NCBI GenBank assembly: GCA_947589565.1 | Contig: CANQBW010000007.1 | Location: 1-47,260, forward strand | Length of the DNA: 47,260 bases | Direction: 5' to 3' | Origin: an uncultured Clostridia bacterium | Lineage (GTDB): Bacteria; Bacillota; Clostridia; Christensenellales; Borkfalkiaceae | Shown here: positions 32,195-40,948 of the stretch, piece by piece | Position numbering within the stretch: the stretch's first letter is position 1 | How the letters are laid out: each line of letters starts with the position of its first letter | Made by a program: the position numbers and the translations under genes | The notes under the pieces: model-generated | The model's database searches: none | What the model was told of the DNA's origin: nothing | The model's input: the letters and a program-made list of their open reading frames with translations, nothing else

Positions 32195-33466
32195 TTATTT
32201 CTGCGTTTCGTCGAAGATCGCCTCGTCCCGGCGGGACTTGATCACACGCTTGATGAGGCCCTTTTCGATGAGCTCCACCGTGCCTTCATAGGGAAGATAG
32301 AAGTCCTCGCTCTCGCGCTCGATGCGCTTGACGCCGAGCTTCTCCATGACGGTGTCGATGAGTTCGAGCGCGTAGCGCATCCGCTTTTCGTTCTTGATGC
32401 GATAGAGGCAGGGAGTTTCCTTATAGGAGCCTTTTCCCGCGCTCTCGATCTTGTACTTGGAGTCCTCGAGCTCCTCGGGCTTGAGGGGAAGGAAGAGGCA
32501 GAGCGTCTTTCCTCTGTGGGAGAGGAGCGCGACCGTCCTCGCCTCGCCGCCCTGAACGGCAGAACCCGCCACGCGGAAGGATTCTTTCTTCCAGCTCATG
32601 CGCGCCTTGACCTTGTTGTAGTTCAAAAGCTGGTTTTTGATCAAGGTATACCAACGCTTTGCGGCGTCATCCGACTGGATCATTCTCGCCGTAAAGCTGC
32701 GGTTGTAGCGAAGCGTTCCGCCCTCCACGGAGTCCTCTTCGTCGAACGCCGCACGCTTCTCCTTGACGGGAGCCGCGACAGCGACGGCGCTCTCCGCGAT
32801 CTTCTCCTCGTGTTCCACCACGATCTTAAACAGATTGACGGGCACATCCTTGCAGCAGACGCGGACCTGATATTCCCCTTCCGTCAGTCCTTCCTCGGCG
32901 CGGAATACCCTGCCCTTGAGCTTTTGCTCGCCGTTTATGTACCAGATATAGTCTTCCTCGTTATAGCCGTCTTCTTCCGATTCGGGAACGGAGAGCACCA
33001 CGCTCGCCCCTTCCTTAAAGGTAAGAATGGCAAGTTTCGGCTCCTCGGCTCTGTCGTTTGGTTCGGGTTTGGGGACGGAAAGCAATAAAAACATTTCCGC
33101 AACCCGATCCGACAACTCTTTGATTTCCCGCTTCAACTCGTCGTTTTCCGCTACAGGTACGACTTTCGGCTCGGAAACCTTCTCCGACAGCTCTTTGATC
33201 GCCTGTTTCAACTCATCGTAATCTGCAGGATCTGCCTTCGGCTCGCCGACCTTTTGTTTGAGGTCGTCGATCGCCTTTTTCAGCTCGGCTCTCTCTTTCT
33301 CCGATGCCGTCTCCCGCTTTTTGCCCTTTGAACTCTGCGCCGCAAGGACAATCAGTACGACGATGTTGATGACGATCTGCGCCATGATCACGCCCGCCCA
33401 TATCAGGGTAGAAACATCCATACCCATGATCCCGGTTGCAAGAAGCGCACTCATGAAAGACCACAT
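32195..33466 (-). CDS. Membrane-anchored coiled-coil protein of unknown function
   Basis: A 423-residue protein. A hydrophobic N-terminus (about 4-42, with LIWAGVIMAQIVINIVVLIV) precedes a coiled coil (about 55-125) built of three related units (ELKKAIDDLKQKVGEPK, ELKQAIKELSEKVSEPK, ELKREIKELSDRVAEM). An acidic middle domain has YIWYINGEQKLKGRVF and a charged linker follows. The C-terminal globular domain (about 255-390) contains YNRSFTARMIQSDDAAKRWY and SHRGKTLCLFLPLKPEELED. I have no named family for that domain. TGGAGG precedes ATG 33466, and a TTGACA-17-TAAAAT promoter drives it. A scaffold role at the membrane is plausible but unproven. Confidence 0.7.
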   Translation of the reverse strand: MWSFMSALLATGIMGMDVSTLIWAGVIMAQIVINIVVLIVLAAQSSKGKKRETASEKERAELKKAIDDLKQKVGEPKADPADYDELKQAIKELSEKVSEPKVVPVAENDELKREIKELSDRVAEMFLLLSVPKPEPNDRAEEPKLAILTFKEGASVVLSVPESEEDGYNEEDYIWYINGEQKLKGRVFRAEEGLTEGEYQVRVCCKDVPVNLFKIVVEHEEKIAESAVAVAAPVKEKRAAFDEEDSVEGGTLRYNRSFTARMIQSDDAAKRWYTLIKNQLLNYNKVKARMSWKKESFRVAGSAVQGGEARTVALLSHRGKTLCLFLPLKPEELEDSKYKIESAGKGSYKETPCLYRIKNEKRMRYALELIDTVMEKLGVKRIERESEDFYLPYEGTVELIEKGLIKRVIKSRRDEAIFDETQK

Positions 33467-33535
33467 CTCAGTTTTCCTCCATTATTTTTAATTATATTGA
33501 AAGGAAATCTTGTCTTTTCCCCCAATATCGACTCT

Positions 33536-33564
33536 ATTTTATCCCGCAAAAAAGAGATTGTCAA
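33536..33564 (-). promoter_or_regulatory. Promoter of the coiled-coil protein gene
   Basis: On the minus strand TTGACA (33564-33559), 17-bp spacer and TAAAAT (33541-33536); leader about 60 nt. Confidence 0.7.
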
Positions 33565-33655
33565 GCCTTTGAACGCTTTTTTTGTGAAAAATTTACAAAA
33601 ATTCTATAAAATAACGCCTTCCTTGCGTTTTTCGACCCCATTTTGCCATTTTGGT

Positions 33656-34534
33656 TCAGATTGACGCGCGGAGAAGGCGCTCTGCGTCCTCTTTTTTCGG
33701 AATGGAGGGCTGTGCGCCCTTCTTGGTGCAGGCGAGCGACGCCGCTGCCCCCGCAAACTTCGCAGCTGCAAGAAGAGACTCTCCTTCGCTCAATTTGCTG
33801 CAAAGTCCGCCGCAGAAGGTGTCCCCCGCCGCCGTCGTGTCGACGACCTTTACGGGGATACAGGGGTACTTTTCCACCCTTCCCTCGGCATAGCGCTCGA
33901 ATCCATCCCCGCCGACCGTGACGATGAGTTCCCTGATTTTTTTCGCGAGAGCCGCTCTCCCGCCCAAAATTTCCGCCTCCGTCTCATTGGGAATGAGAAG
34001 ATCGCAAAATTCGAGATATTTCTCCGCCTCTTCTTTTGCGGGCGCGGGATTGAGAACGGTATACATCCCCTTCTTTTTGCCCAAACGGAGCGCATATCCG
34101 ACGACATCGATGGGATTTTCGAGCTGGGACAGCAGAATATCCCCCTCTCCTGCCTCTGCGAGGGCAAGGTCCACATCCTCTTTTGTGAGAAAGGCGTTTG
34201 CGCCCTTGTCCAAAATAATGCGATTGTCTCCGTCGATGACGAGAATGACCGCGGTCCCCGTGGGACAGTCCGCGATCTCCCGCACGAAGCGAACGTCGAT
34301 CCCCTCCGCTTTCAGCGCCTCTTTTGCCTGAATGCCGAAAGGCTCCGCGCCGACGCAGCCGCACATGACGACTCTTCCGCCGAGCCGCGCCGCGGCGACC
34401 GCCTGGTTGGCGCCCTTTCCGCCGTGCGCCGTGATGAATCCGCCCCCCGTGAGCGTCTCCCCCTTCGCGGGAAGATAGGGCGCGGAGATGCTCAGATCGG
34501 TATTGATGCTTCCGACGACAAAAATGGTTTTCAT
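33656..34534 (-). CDS. rbsK: PfkB-family carbohydrate kinase, ribokinase type
   Basis: A 292-residue protein. The N-terminal signature is VVGSINTDLSISAPYLPAKG with GGKGANQAVAAARLGGRVVM. The C-terminal signature is VVDTTAAGDTFCGGLCSKLS, whose Asp is the catalytic base; the anion-hole sequence is DTTAAGD where DTTGAGD is common. Ribokinase phosphorylates D-ribose at O5 with ATP. No ribose transporter is nearby, so another sugar is possible. ATG 34534 has GAGGTGAG before it. It lies 11 nt behind the lysR gene at the end of the ecf-truA-mnmE run. Confidence 0.8.
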   Translation of the reverse strand: MKTIFVVGSINTDLSISAPYLPAKGETLTGGGFITAHGGKGANQAVAAARLGGRVVMCGCVGAEPFGIQAKEALKAEGIDVRFVREIADCPTGTAVILVIDGDNRIILDKGANAFLTKEDVDLALAEAGEGDILLSQLENPIDVVGYALRLGKKKGMYTVLNPAPAKEEAEKYLEFCDLLIPNETEAEILGGRAALAKKIRELIVTVGGDGFERYAEGRVEKYPCIPVKVVDTTAAGDTFCGGLCSKLSEGESLLAAAKFAGAAASLACTKKGAQPSIPKKEDAERLLRASI

Positions 34535-34545
34535 ATTCTCACCTC

Positions 34546-35442
34546 TCATTGTTTTTTCTTTCGGACGAGCGAAATGAAGGAACGGAGCGCGAAGGACATG
34601 TTCGTATCCTTGGAGACCGCCATTCCCACCGAACGGGAGGGCAGGGCGGGCGAGACTTCGAGTTCGGTGAGTCTGCCGTTTTCGAGCCCCTTCCTCGCAT
34701 ATTCGCGGGGAATGCAGCCGATCCCCATTCCGTCGGCGACGAGCCGCTTCATGAAGGACCAGCTGTCCACCTCCACCATCGGCACGAGTCTCATGCCGAG
34801 GCTCTGGCAGAATCTGTCGAACAATCCGCGCGAGACGGTGTGGTCGCGCATTAAGATCAGAGGATACTTTTGCAGATCCCATATCGAGATTTTCTTGTGT
34901 TTGAGTTCTGCAAATTGTCCGCCTGCGATAAAGATATCGTTGAGAAGAAGGACGGTATCCGTCAGAATGATGCTCTTATCCTCCTCGATGGGAAGGTTCA
35001 AAAAACCGACGTCGCAGCGGTCGATCTTGAGGTTCTGAATGGTTTTCGCCGTGAAATCGGTCAGAAGTTCGAGTTTGACCTGCGGGTATTGCTCGTGGAA
35101 GGCGTTGATGCTGTCGAGGAGAAAATATTCGAACATTGTCTCCGACGCGCCGATGCGCAGCGTTCCCGTCGCGCTCTCCTTGAGCTCGGAGAGCTTGTCC
35201 TCGACACCGACCAGAAGTTGCAGCGCCTTTTCAACGTCGGGATAGACGAGTTCTCCCCCCTGCACGCTGAGCTCCACCCCCTTGTGCATCCGATTGAAGA
35301 GGGACATTCCGAGCTGATTTTCGAGCTGCTTGATCGCCTGCGAGACTGCGGGCTGCGTGATGTACAGCTCCTCCGCCGCCTTTGTGAGGCTCCCGCACTT
35401 CGCAACGGTATAGAAGACCTTGTAAAGTTCCAAATTGACCAT
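34546..35442 (-). CDS. LysR-family transcriptional regulator
   Basis: A 298-residue protein. The N-terminal winged helix at 1-60 (LTKAAEELYITQPAVSQAIK) is followed by a two-lobed LysR substrate domain (about 90-290), starting GTLRIGASETMFEYFLLDSI. It is co-oriented with mnmE (15-bp gap, GGAGAG before ATG 35442) and with rbsK, unlike the usual divergent LysR arrangement. The target is unknown; rbsK is the nearest metabolic gene. Confidence 0.85.
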   Translation of the reverse strand: MVNLELYKVFYTVAKCGSLTKAAEELYITQPAVSQAIKQLENQLGMSLFNRMHKGVELSVQGGELVYPDVEKALQLLVGVEDKLSELKESATGTLRIGASETMFEYFLLDSINAFHEQYPQVKLELLTDFTAKTIQNLKIDRCDVGFLNLPIEEDKSIILTDTVLLLNDIFIAGGQFAELKHKKISIWDLQKYPLILMRDHTVSRGLFDRFCQSLGMRLVPMVEVDSWSFMKRLVADGMGIGCIPREYARKGLENGRLTELEVSPALPSRSVGMAVSKDTNMSFALRSFISLVRKKKQ

Positions 35443-35457
35443 CGTGTCTCTCCTTTT

Positions 35458-36744
35458 TTATTTTCCTACGCAGAATCTGCCGAAAATTTCGCGCAAAATC
35501 TCCTCGTTTGCAGTCTCACCTGTGATTTTTCCGAGCGCAAAGTAGACAGTCTTCAGCTCCTGTGCCAGAAGATCGGTCTCCGCCCCTCTCTTGGCGCATT
35601 CGCGGGCGCGGGTCACCGCATCGAGCGCCTCTTTTAAAGCGTCTCTGTGACGCTCTTCGAGGATAAAAACCTCGTCGTTCCCGCTGCCGAAACCGCGCTC
35701 GAAGAGGAGCTCTTTGAGCTTTCCGATCCCCTCGCCCGTCACGGAAGAAACGTAAATTTCGCACCCATCCTGCACTTTTACGTCGCACTTCGCCCCCACG
35801 ACGATCACGGGAATATCTTTGGGAAGAGAAATATTATCCCCCTCTTCCTTTAAGTACAAGATCATATCGGCGGACTTGATCGCATTCTCCGCACGGCGGA
35901 CGCCCTCGCGCTCGACTTCGTTTTCCCCTTCCCTTAGACCCGCGGTATCGATGAGGAGAAACCGGACTCCTCCGATCTCCGTCTCCGATTCGACAAGATC
36001 GCGGGTCGTGCCCGCACAGTCCGAGACGATGGCGCGTTCATACCCGCAGAGAGCGTTCAAAAGAGAGCTCTTTCCCGCATTGGGTCTGCCGCAGAGGACG
36101 ACTCTCACCCCCGCGCCGATCTTTCTGCCCGCGGGATATTGGGCGAGGAGGTTTTCGATCTCCTCCTTGACGGGAGCCGTCTTTTGCAGGACGGAGGGAA
36201 AGAGGTCGATGGAGAGGTCCTCTTCGGGATAGTCGACGTCGGCGTCTGCCTCGGCAAGGCAGCTCAAGACAAGCTCCTGAAGTTTCCGCGCCTTTTCGGA
36301 GAGCTTTTCCCCCAAAAGAAGGTAGCCCGCACGCACCTGCGCTGAAGAGCGGGCGGCGATCATCTCCCCGAGCCCCTCCACGGCGGACAGGGAGAGTTTG
36401 CCGTTGAGGTAGGCTCTCCGCGTGAACTCCCCGGGCTCCGCCTGACGTGCGCCGAGTTCGATCGTGCGCCTTAAAAGGGAGCGCACGATCTCCGTGCCGC
36501 CGTGGCAGTGAAATTCGACCGTGTCTTCCCCCGTATAGGAATGGGGAGCCGCAAAATAGACGCACATGCCCATATCGCGAATTTTTCCGCAGTCAATGGT
36601 GCCCGGATACATGTGATAGGGTATGAAATTCCCCTTCCGCGAGAACATTTTTTGGGCGAGAGAGAGTGCCCCGTCCCCGCTGACGCGGACGATGGCGATC
36701 CCCCCCGCCCCCGGCGCCGTTGCGATGGCAGTGATGAGTTCCAC
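35458..36744 (-). CDS. mnmE: tRNA modification GTPase MnmE
   Basis: A 428-residue protein, slightly short for the family (about 450). The N-terminal folate-binding domain begins ITAIATAPGAGGIAIVRVSG. A helical domain encloses a G domain with GRPNAGKSS (P-loop), GTTRD, DTAGLREGE and GAKCD in place of NKxD. The C-terminal motif FCVGK carries the conserved Cys. With MnmG it installs the (carboxymethyl)aminomethyl group on wobble U34 of tRNAs. It starts 2 nt after the upstream stop codon, within a long operon. Usually mnmE neighbours mnmG and jag; neither is here. Confidence 0.92.
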   Translation of the reverse strand: MELITAIATAPGAGGIAIVRVSGDGALSLAQKMFSRKGNFIPYHMYPGTIDCGKIRDMGMCVYFAAPHSYTGEDTVEFHCHGGTEIVRSLLRRTIELGARQAEPGEFTRRAYLNGKLSLSAVEGLGEMIAARSSAQVRAGYLLLGEKLSEKARKLQELVLSCLAEADADVDYPEEDLSIDLFPSVLQKTAPVKEEIENLLAQYPAGRKIGAGVRVVLCGRPNAGKSSLLNALCGYERAIVSDCAGTTRDLVESETEIGGVRFLLIDTAGLREGENEVEREGVRRAENAIKSADMILYLKEEGDNISLPKDIPVIVVGAKCDVKVQDGCEIYVSSVTGEGIGKLKELLFERGFGSGNDEVFILEERHRDALKEALDAVTRARECAKRGAETDLLAQELKTVYFALGKITGETANEEILREIFGRFCVGK

Positions 36745-36746
36745 GG

Positions 36747-37604
36747 TCAGAAGTCCTTGAAGACGTCGTCGTCTTCCTTGTGATCGGAACTATGATCGGG
36801 GAAAGGGTCGTCGCCCTTGGGCGGCTCCGTCTTATAGTCGGCAAAGGGATCGTTTGCCTGCCCTCCCCCCTGCGGAGGCTGAGGAGGGTACCCATAACGG
36901 CGGGCATATACCCTTCTCATGTATTCTTCGTAGTCGATCCTCGCATTGTTCCGAACGGCGAAGAGTACAAAGCTGCGGAAGGGAAAGATCGTGCAAAGAA
37001 TGGTCATCAGGAAGGGACTGCGCGCATAGTACTTGCGGAAGAGGGCTACGAACAGCACGAACAGGAAGATCACCATCAGAAAATAGAACAGATAAGAGAT
37101 ATATCCGCCGTACATATGGACGTCGTACAGCCATTGTTTTTCGGCGGGAATGAGCGATCTGTTTACGCTCCATTGAATGAGCTCCGTACCCTCTACCGAT
37201 TCGAGAACAATGTACTCCCCGCGCGTGAGCAGAAGATTTAAAACAAAGCGAACGCCCTCGAGGAGGGTATAGGCGATCTCGCAGAGCATGGCATACAGCC
37301 CCGCACGCTTCATGCGGACGCCGAAAAAGAACCCCTCGCCTGCGATCTTCCCCGCAAAATAGGTGTTCGCAAAGGGAAGATAGGCGGCAGCGCTCGGCTT
37401 GACCCCCTCTTTTTGCGCAAGCTTATTGAGCGCCACCCCACCCAAGACGAGGCAGAGGACGAAGAGCGCAAAGCCGATCGCAAAGCTGATGTAGAAATTG
37501 CGAACGGCGATCGCGGCGATCTCCTGCGGCGTGCTCACGTCGGACGCATAGCCGAACAGTTCCAAAAACAGCATCGGAATATTGATCCAATCGAATAATT
37601 CCAT
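36747..37604 (-). CDS. Uncharacterised membrane protein with proline/glycine-rich tail
   Basis: A 285-residue protein with about five helices, including YISFAIGFALFVLCLVLGGV, YAMLCEIAYTLLEGVRFVLN and YLFYFLMVIFLFVLFVALFR. AAYLPFANTYFAGKIAGEG resembles a motif in other clostridial membrane proteins of unknown role. The cytoplasmic tail is disordered (YPPQPPQGGGQANDPFADYK, ending in DHKEDDDVFKDF). AAAGGAG precedes ATG 37604. It is embedded between truA and mnmE in the same operon. Confidence 0.7.
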   Translation of the reverse strand: MELFDWINIPMLFLELFGYASDVSTPQEIAAIAVRNFYISFAIGFALFVLCLVLGGVALNKLAQKEGVKPSAAAYLPFANTYFAGKIAGEGFFFGVRMKRAGLYAMLCEIAYTLLEGVRFVLNLLLTRGEYIVLESVEGTELIQWSVNRSLIPAEKQWLYDVHMYGGYISYLFYFLMVIFLFVLFVALFRKYYARSPFLMTILCTIFPFRSFVLFAVRNNARIDYEEYMRRVYARRYGYPPQPPQGGGQANDPFADYKTEPPKGDDPFPDHSSDHKEDDDVFKDF

Positions 37605-37615
37605 TCTTTCTCCTT

Positions 37616-38392
37616 TTATTGATCTTTATCTTCGGCCGTGCCGAAGAGCGGCACACCGTATTCTACTTTGATGAGACAGAGCCCCTTGGGCGGCATGGTC
37701 TTGGAGAGCAGCTTCCGCTCGCCCGTTTGAAGAGCTTTGGAAAAGCCCTCTTCCTTGCCCGCGCCCACTGCGAAGAGCTCTCCGCAGAGGATACGGACCA
37801 TGTTGTACAAAAACCCGTTTCCCGTCACTTCCACGTCGTATTTTTCGACCCCATCCTGCACTTTTTCAGAAATTTGAAGGTCGTAAATTTCCCGCTCGCT
37901 CGTCTTCGAGGTGAATCCCGAAGAGCGGAATGCGCGAAAATCGTGACGCCCTAAGAGAAGTTCGGAAGCCTTCCGCATTCTCTCCAAATCAAGTTTCTTA
38001 GGCAGCTGTACGGCGAACCTCGAAAGGAGCGGAAGTTCCGCGTCCGCGACATAGGCGCTGTAGCGGTAGGTCTTTCTCTTTGCGCTGCGGGAGCAGTCGA
38101 ATCCCTCGGGCGCAGCCGCGCTCTTTAAGACCCGCACATCGGGGGGAAGGGAGCGATTGAAGCACGCGGCGAGTTTTTCGGCGGGGATCGTCGTCTCTGC
38201 TTGGAACTGAGCGACCTGCCCCAGCGCATGAACGCCCGCATCCGTGCGTCCGCTCGCGGTCAAAACGAGCTTCTTCCCGAAAATTTGCTCCGCGGCAAGC
38301 TCCATCGTCTCCTGAACGGTGCGGCAGCCAGGCTGGCGCTGCCAGCCCGAAAACTCCGTCCCGTCATAGCTTATCAGCAATACATATTTCAT
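37616..38392 (-). CDS. truA: tRNA pseudouridine(38-40) synthase
   Basis: A 258-residue protein: ISYDGTEFSGWQRQPGCRTV at the start, catalytic Asp51 in SGRTDAGVHALGQ, then CFNRSLPPDVRVL and NGFLYNMVRILCGELFAVG. TruA isomerises uridines 38-40 in the anticodon arm of many tRNAs. It follows ecfT by one nucleotide, the conserved ecfA1-ecfA2-ecfT-truA order of Firmicutes. Confidence 0.95.
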   Translation of the reverse strand: MKYVLLISYDGTEFSGWQRQPGCRTVQETMELAAEQIFGKKLVLTASGRTDAGVHALGQVAQFQAETTIPAEKLAACFNRSLPPDVRVLKSAAAPEGFDCSRSAKRKTYRYSAYVADAELPLLSRFAVQLPKKLDLERMRKASELLLGRHDFRAFRSSGFTSKTSEREIYDLQISEKVQDGVEKYDVEVTGNGFLYNMVRILCGELFAVGAGKEEGFSKALQTGERKLLSKTMPPKGLCLIKVEYGVPLFGTAEDKDQ

Positions 38393-38393
38393 A

Positions 38394-39206
38394 TCAGAAG
38401 GGAAATTGCGGGAAGACGCGAAGGAGCACCGCGCTTGCGATCAGGCCTGCGATCACAAGGAACGCCAAAATATCGCGCCATCCGATCTTAAGTTTTTTAT
38501 ATTTGGTGCGCTTTTTGCTGCAACCGTAGCAACGCGCCTCCATCGCGTCCCCGAGCTCCTCTGCGAGACGGAAGGAGGAGATGAGCAGCGCGATGAGAAC
38601 GGGAACAAACGCCTTGATCCGGCTGACAGGTCCCCCTTCGTCGAGCTTTGCGCCGCGCGCACGCTGTGCGTTCATGATGGTCCCCGCATCTTCGGAGAGC
38701 TTGGGAATAAACCGTAGCGCGATGCTCATGACGAGGGTGAGCGCGTGGACGGGAAACCTGATCCAGGTGAGCGGCGTTAAGATGCTCTCGATCCCGTCGG
38801 TCAGGGCGACCGGGGTCGTCGTGTAGGTCAAAAGGGAGGAACAGAGCACCAAAAGCACGAGGCGGATCACCAAAAACGCCGAGAACAGGATCCCCTCTTT
38901 CGTGATCTGCAGAAACTTCCACGACCAATAGACGGTCTCCCCCGGGTAGAAGATGAGATTCAGCGTCGCCGTAAACAGGACGAGGAAGAGGATCCCGCGC
39001 ACGGCGCGAAGGAACTTTGTGAGGGGGATCCTCGAAAACAGAGTCGCGATGAGCAGCACGGCGGCGCAAATTCCGAGCGCCAAAAACTCTTTTGCGACAA
39101 AAATCACCGTGATAAAGACGATGAGGAAGAGAATTTTGACGCGCGGATCGAGGCTGTGGACAAACGATTTGACGGGGTAGTACTGCCCGAAGGAGACGTC
39201 TTTCAT
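38394..39206 (-). CDS. ecfT: Energy-coupling factor transporter transmembrane protein EcfT
   Basis: A 270-residue protein: N-terminal FGQYYPVKSFVHSLDPRVKI, about five helices, and cytoplasmic coupling helices with the motifs AQRARGAKLDEGGP and AMEARCYGCSKK, which dock on the two ATPases. It forms the shared module that energises vitamin- and metal-binding S components, none of which is encoded here. Start ATG 39206 overlaps the ecfA2 stop by 4 nt. Confidence 0.93.
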   Translation of the reverse strand: MKDVSFGQYYPVKSFVHSLDPRVKILFLIVFITVIFVAKEFLALGICAAVLLIATLFSRIPLTKFLRAVRGILFLVLFTATLNLIFYPGETVYWSWKFLQITKEGILFSAFLVIRLVLLVLCSSLLTYTTTPVALTDGIESILTPLTWIRFPVHALTLVMSIALRFIPKLSEDAGTIMNAQRARGAKLDEGGPVSRIKAFVPVLIALLISSFRLAEELGDAMEARCYGCSKKRTKYKKLKIGWRDILAFLVIAGLIASAVLLRVFPQFPF

Positions 39207-40096
39207 GTGTCTTTCCCCCTTGCAAGCGCCGCCTTGACGAAGCCGTCCAAGGTGTAGTCGCAGTCGAGCTCGACGCCCTGTTCTTTTAAAAGATTACAAA
39301 CCTTTGCGGTGAGCGGAAGGTCGAGTCCGTGACGCAAAAGCTCTTCCGATCTTCGGAACAATTCCTTCGGCGGGAGCACGCAGAGCACCTTCCCCTCCGC
39401 AAAAACCGCGACCCGTGTGCAATTTTCGGCGACTTCATCCATGTCGTGGGAGACAATGACGACGGTCTTGCACCAGGAACTGTGCAGGGTGTGGAGAAGG
39501 TCCATGATCTCCTTTTTCCCATGGGGATCGAGGCCTGCGGCGGGCTCGTCCAAGACCAGAATTTCGGGCTTTGCGACGATGACGCCCGCGATCGCGACCC
39601 TTCTTCTCTGTCCGCCCGAGAGATCGAAGGGAGAGGCGTTCTTGACGCTCTCATAGGGAAGTCCCACGACTGTGATCGCCTCCCGCACCGCCTCTTCGAG
39701 CTCTTGATCGGTCGGCTTCTTCTCCGAAAAATTGCGATAGGCAAAGGCGACGTCCTCAAAGACGGTCTCCGCAAACAGCTGGTTTTCGGGATATTGAAAG
39801 ACCATGCCGACCTTTCTCCGAAGGGCGCGGAAATCCGTCTTCTTCCGCGTCAGATCGAACTCTCCGACCTTGAGAATTGTGTTGTCCCCCTTCTTCTTTT
39901 TGCGTTTCAGGGAAGAGGGAAGGCGAATGAGCCCGTTTAAATGCTGCACAAAGGTGCTCTTTCCGCTGCCCGTGTGCCCGATGATCCCGAAAAAGTCCCC
40001 CTCTTCGATCGAGAGCGACACGCCGCTGAGCGCGGTCGTTGCGAACGGAGACTTCGGATTGTAGACATGGGTCAGATTTTCAACTACGATACGCAC
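39203..40096 (-). CDS. ecfA2: Energy-coupling factor ATPase EcfA2
   Basis: A 297-residue ABC ATPase. Walker A is GHTGSGKST, then FQYPENQLFAETVFEDVAFA, signature DLSGGQRRRVAIAGVIV, Walker B ILVLDEPAAGLD, switch SHDMDEV. The PENQLFAETV segment and C-terminal extension are typical of the A2 subunit. It overlaps ecfA1 by 17 nt and ecfT by 4 nt, so the subunits are translated together. Confidence 0.93.
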   Translation of the reverse strand: MRIVVENLTHVYNPKSPFATTALSGVSLSIEEGDFFGIIGHTGSGKSTFVQHLNGLIRLPSSLKRKKKKGDNTILKVGEFDLTRKKTDFRALRRKVGMVFQYPENQLFAETVFEDVAFAYRNFSEKKPTDQELEEAVREAITVVGLPYESVKNASPFDLSGGQRRRVAIAGVIVAKPEILVLDEPAAGLDPHGKKEIMDLLHTLHSSWCKTVVIVSHDMDEVAENCTRVAVFAEGKVLCVLPPKELFRRSEELLRHGLDLPLTAKVCNLLKEQGVELDCDYTLDGFVKAALARGKDT

Positions 40097-40904
40097 GCAA
40101 AATCTCCCCCGTAAGTTCTTCCGCAGTAAAAGCGTCGCCGACGTTCAAGCCCCCCGCCCGCAGTTTTCTGGAAATTTCGACCGTCTTGGGAAGGGCGAGA
40201 CGATACTTTTGAAGCTCGTCCGCGTCCTTTAAAATTTCCCGCGGCTTTCCCTCCGCGGCGATTTTTCCCTCGTGCATGATCACGGCGCGGTCGGCAAGCA
40301 GGGCTTCCTCCATGAAGTGGGTGATCATGAGGACTGTGACGCCGAACTCCTCCCGCGATTTTAAGATGACGTCCATGATCTCTCTCCTTCCGCGAGGGTC
40401 GAGCATGGCGGTCGATTCGTCAAAAATCATGATACGGGGACGCAGCGCGAGGATCCCCGCGACGGCGACCCGCTGTTTCTGTCCCCCCGAAAGTCTCGAG
40501 AGCATCGCGCCGCGGTATTTTTCCATATCCACCGCTTTCAAAGCACGATCGATGCGCTCCCTCATCTCCTCCCGCGGGATCCCCACATTTTCGGGTCCGA
40601 AGGCGATATCGTCCTCTACAATAGATGCGACCGCCTGTGAATCGGGGTTCTGGAAGACGATCCCGACGTCCCTTCTGATCTCCCGCTCGTTCTTTTGGGT
40701 GAGAAGACGGTCAAAGACGTACACGGAGCCCTCGTCCGCCCACAAAAGGCCGTTCGAGAGCCGCGCGAGCGTGCTCTTCCCGCTCCCGTTCTGACCGAGA
40801 ACGGCGACAAATTCCCCCTCTTCCACCGAAAGGTTGACGCATTTGACGGCGAGCGAATCGTCGCGATACCCGAAGGAGACGTTTTTATATTCCAAGGCTT
40901 TCAT
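40080..40904 (-). CDS. ecfA1: Energy-coupling factor ATPase EcfA1
   Basis: A 274-residue ABC ATPase. Walker A is GQNGSGKST, then FQNPDSQAVASIVEDDIAFG, signature RLSGGQKQRVAVAGILA, Walker B IMIFDESTAMLD (Ser in place of the usual Pro), switch THFMEEA. QNPDSQ...EDDIAFGPEN is typical of the A1 subunit. It is first in an eight-gene run. No Shine-Dalgarno precedes ATG 40904, and the promoter -10 ends 11 bp upstream, so the mRNA may be nearly leaderless. Confidence 0.93.
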   Translation of the reverse strand: MKALEYKNVSFGYRDDSLAVKCVNLSVEEGEFVAVLGQNGSGKSTLARLSNGLLWADEGSVYVFDRLLTQKNEREIRRDVGIVFQNPDSQAVASIVEDDIAFGPENVGIPREEMRERIDRALKAVDMEKYRGAMLSRLSGGQKQRVAVAGILALRPRIMIFDESTAMLDPRGRREIMDVILKSREEFGVTVLMITHFMEEALLADRAVIMHEGKIAAEGKPREILKDADELQKYRLALPKTVEISRKLRAGGLNVGDAFTAEELTGEILRAYRS

Positions 40905-40915
40905 TCTAACACTGT

Positions 40916-40943
40916 ATTATACCAATTTTTCTTGAAAATCCAA
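40916..40943 (-). promoter_or_regulatory. Promoter of the ecf-truA-mnmE operon
   Basis: On the minus strand TTGGAT (40943-40938), 16-bp spacer and TATAAT (40921-40916). The start codon at 40904 is only about 5-6 nt from the expected transcription start. Confidence 0.6.
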
Positions 40944-40948
40944 TCTTT

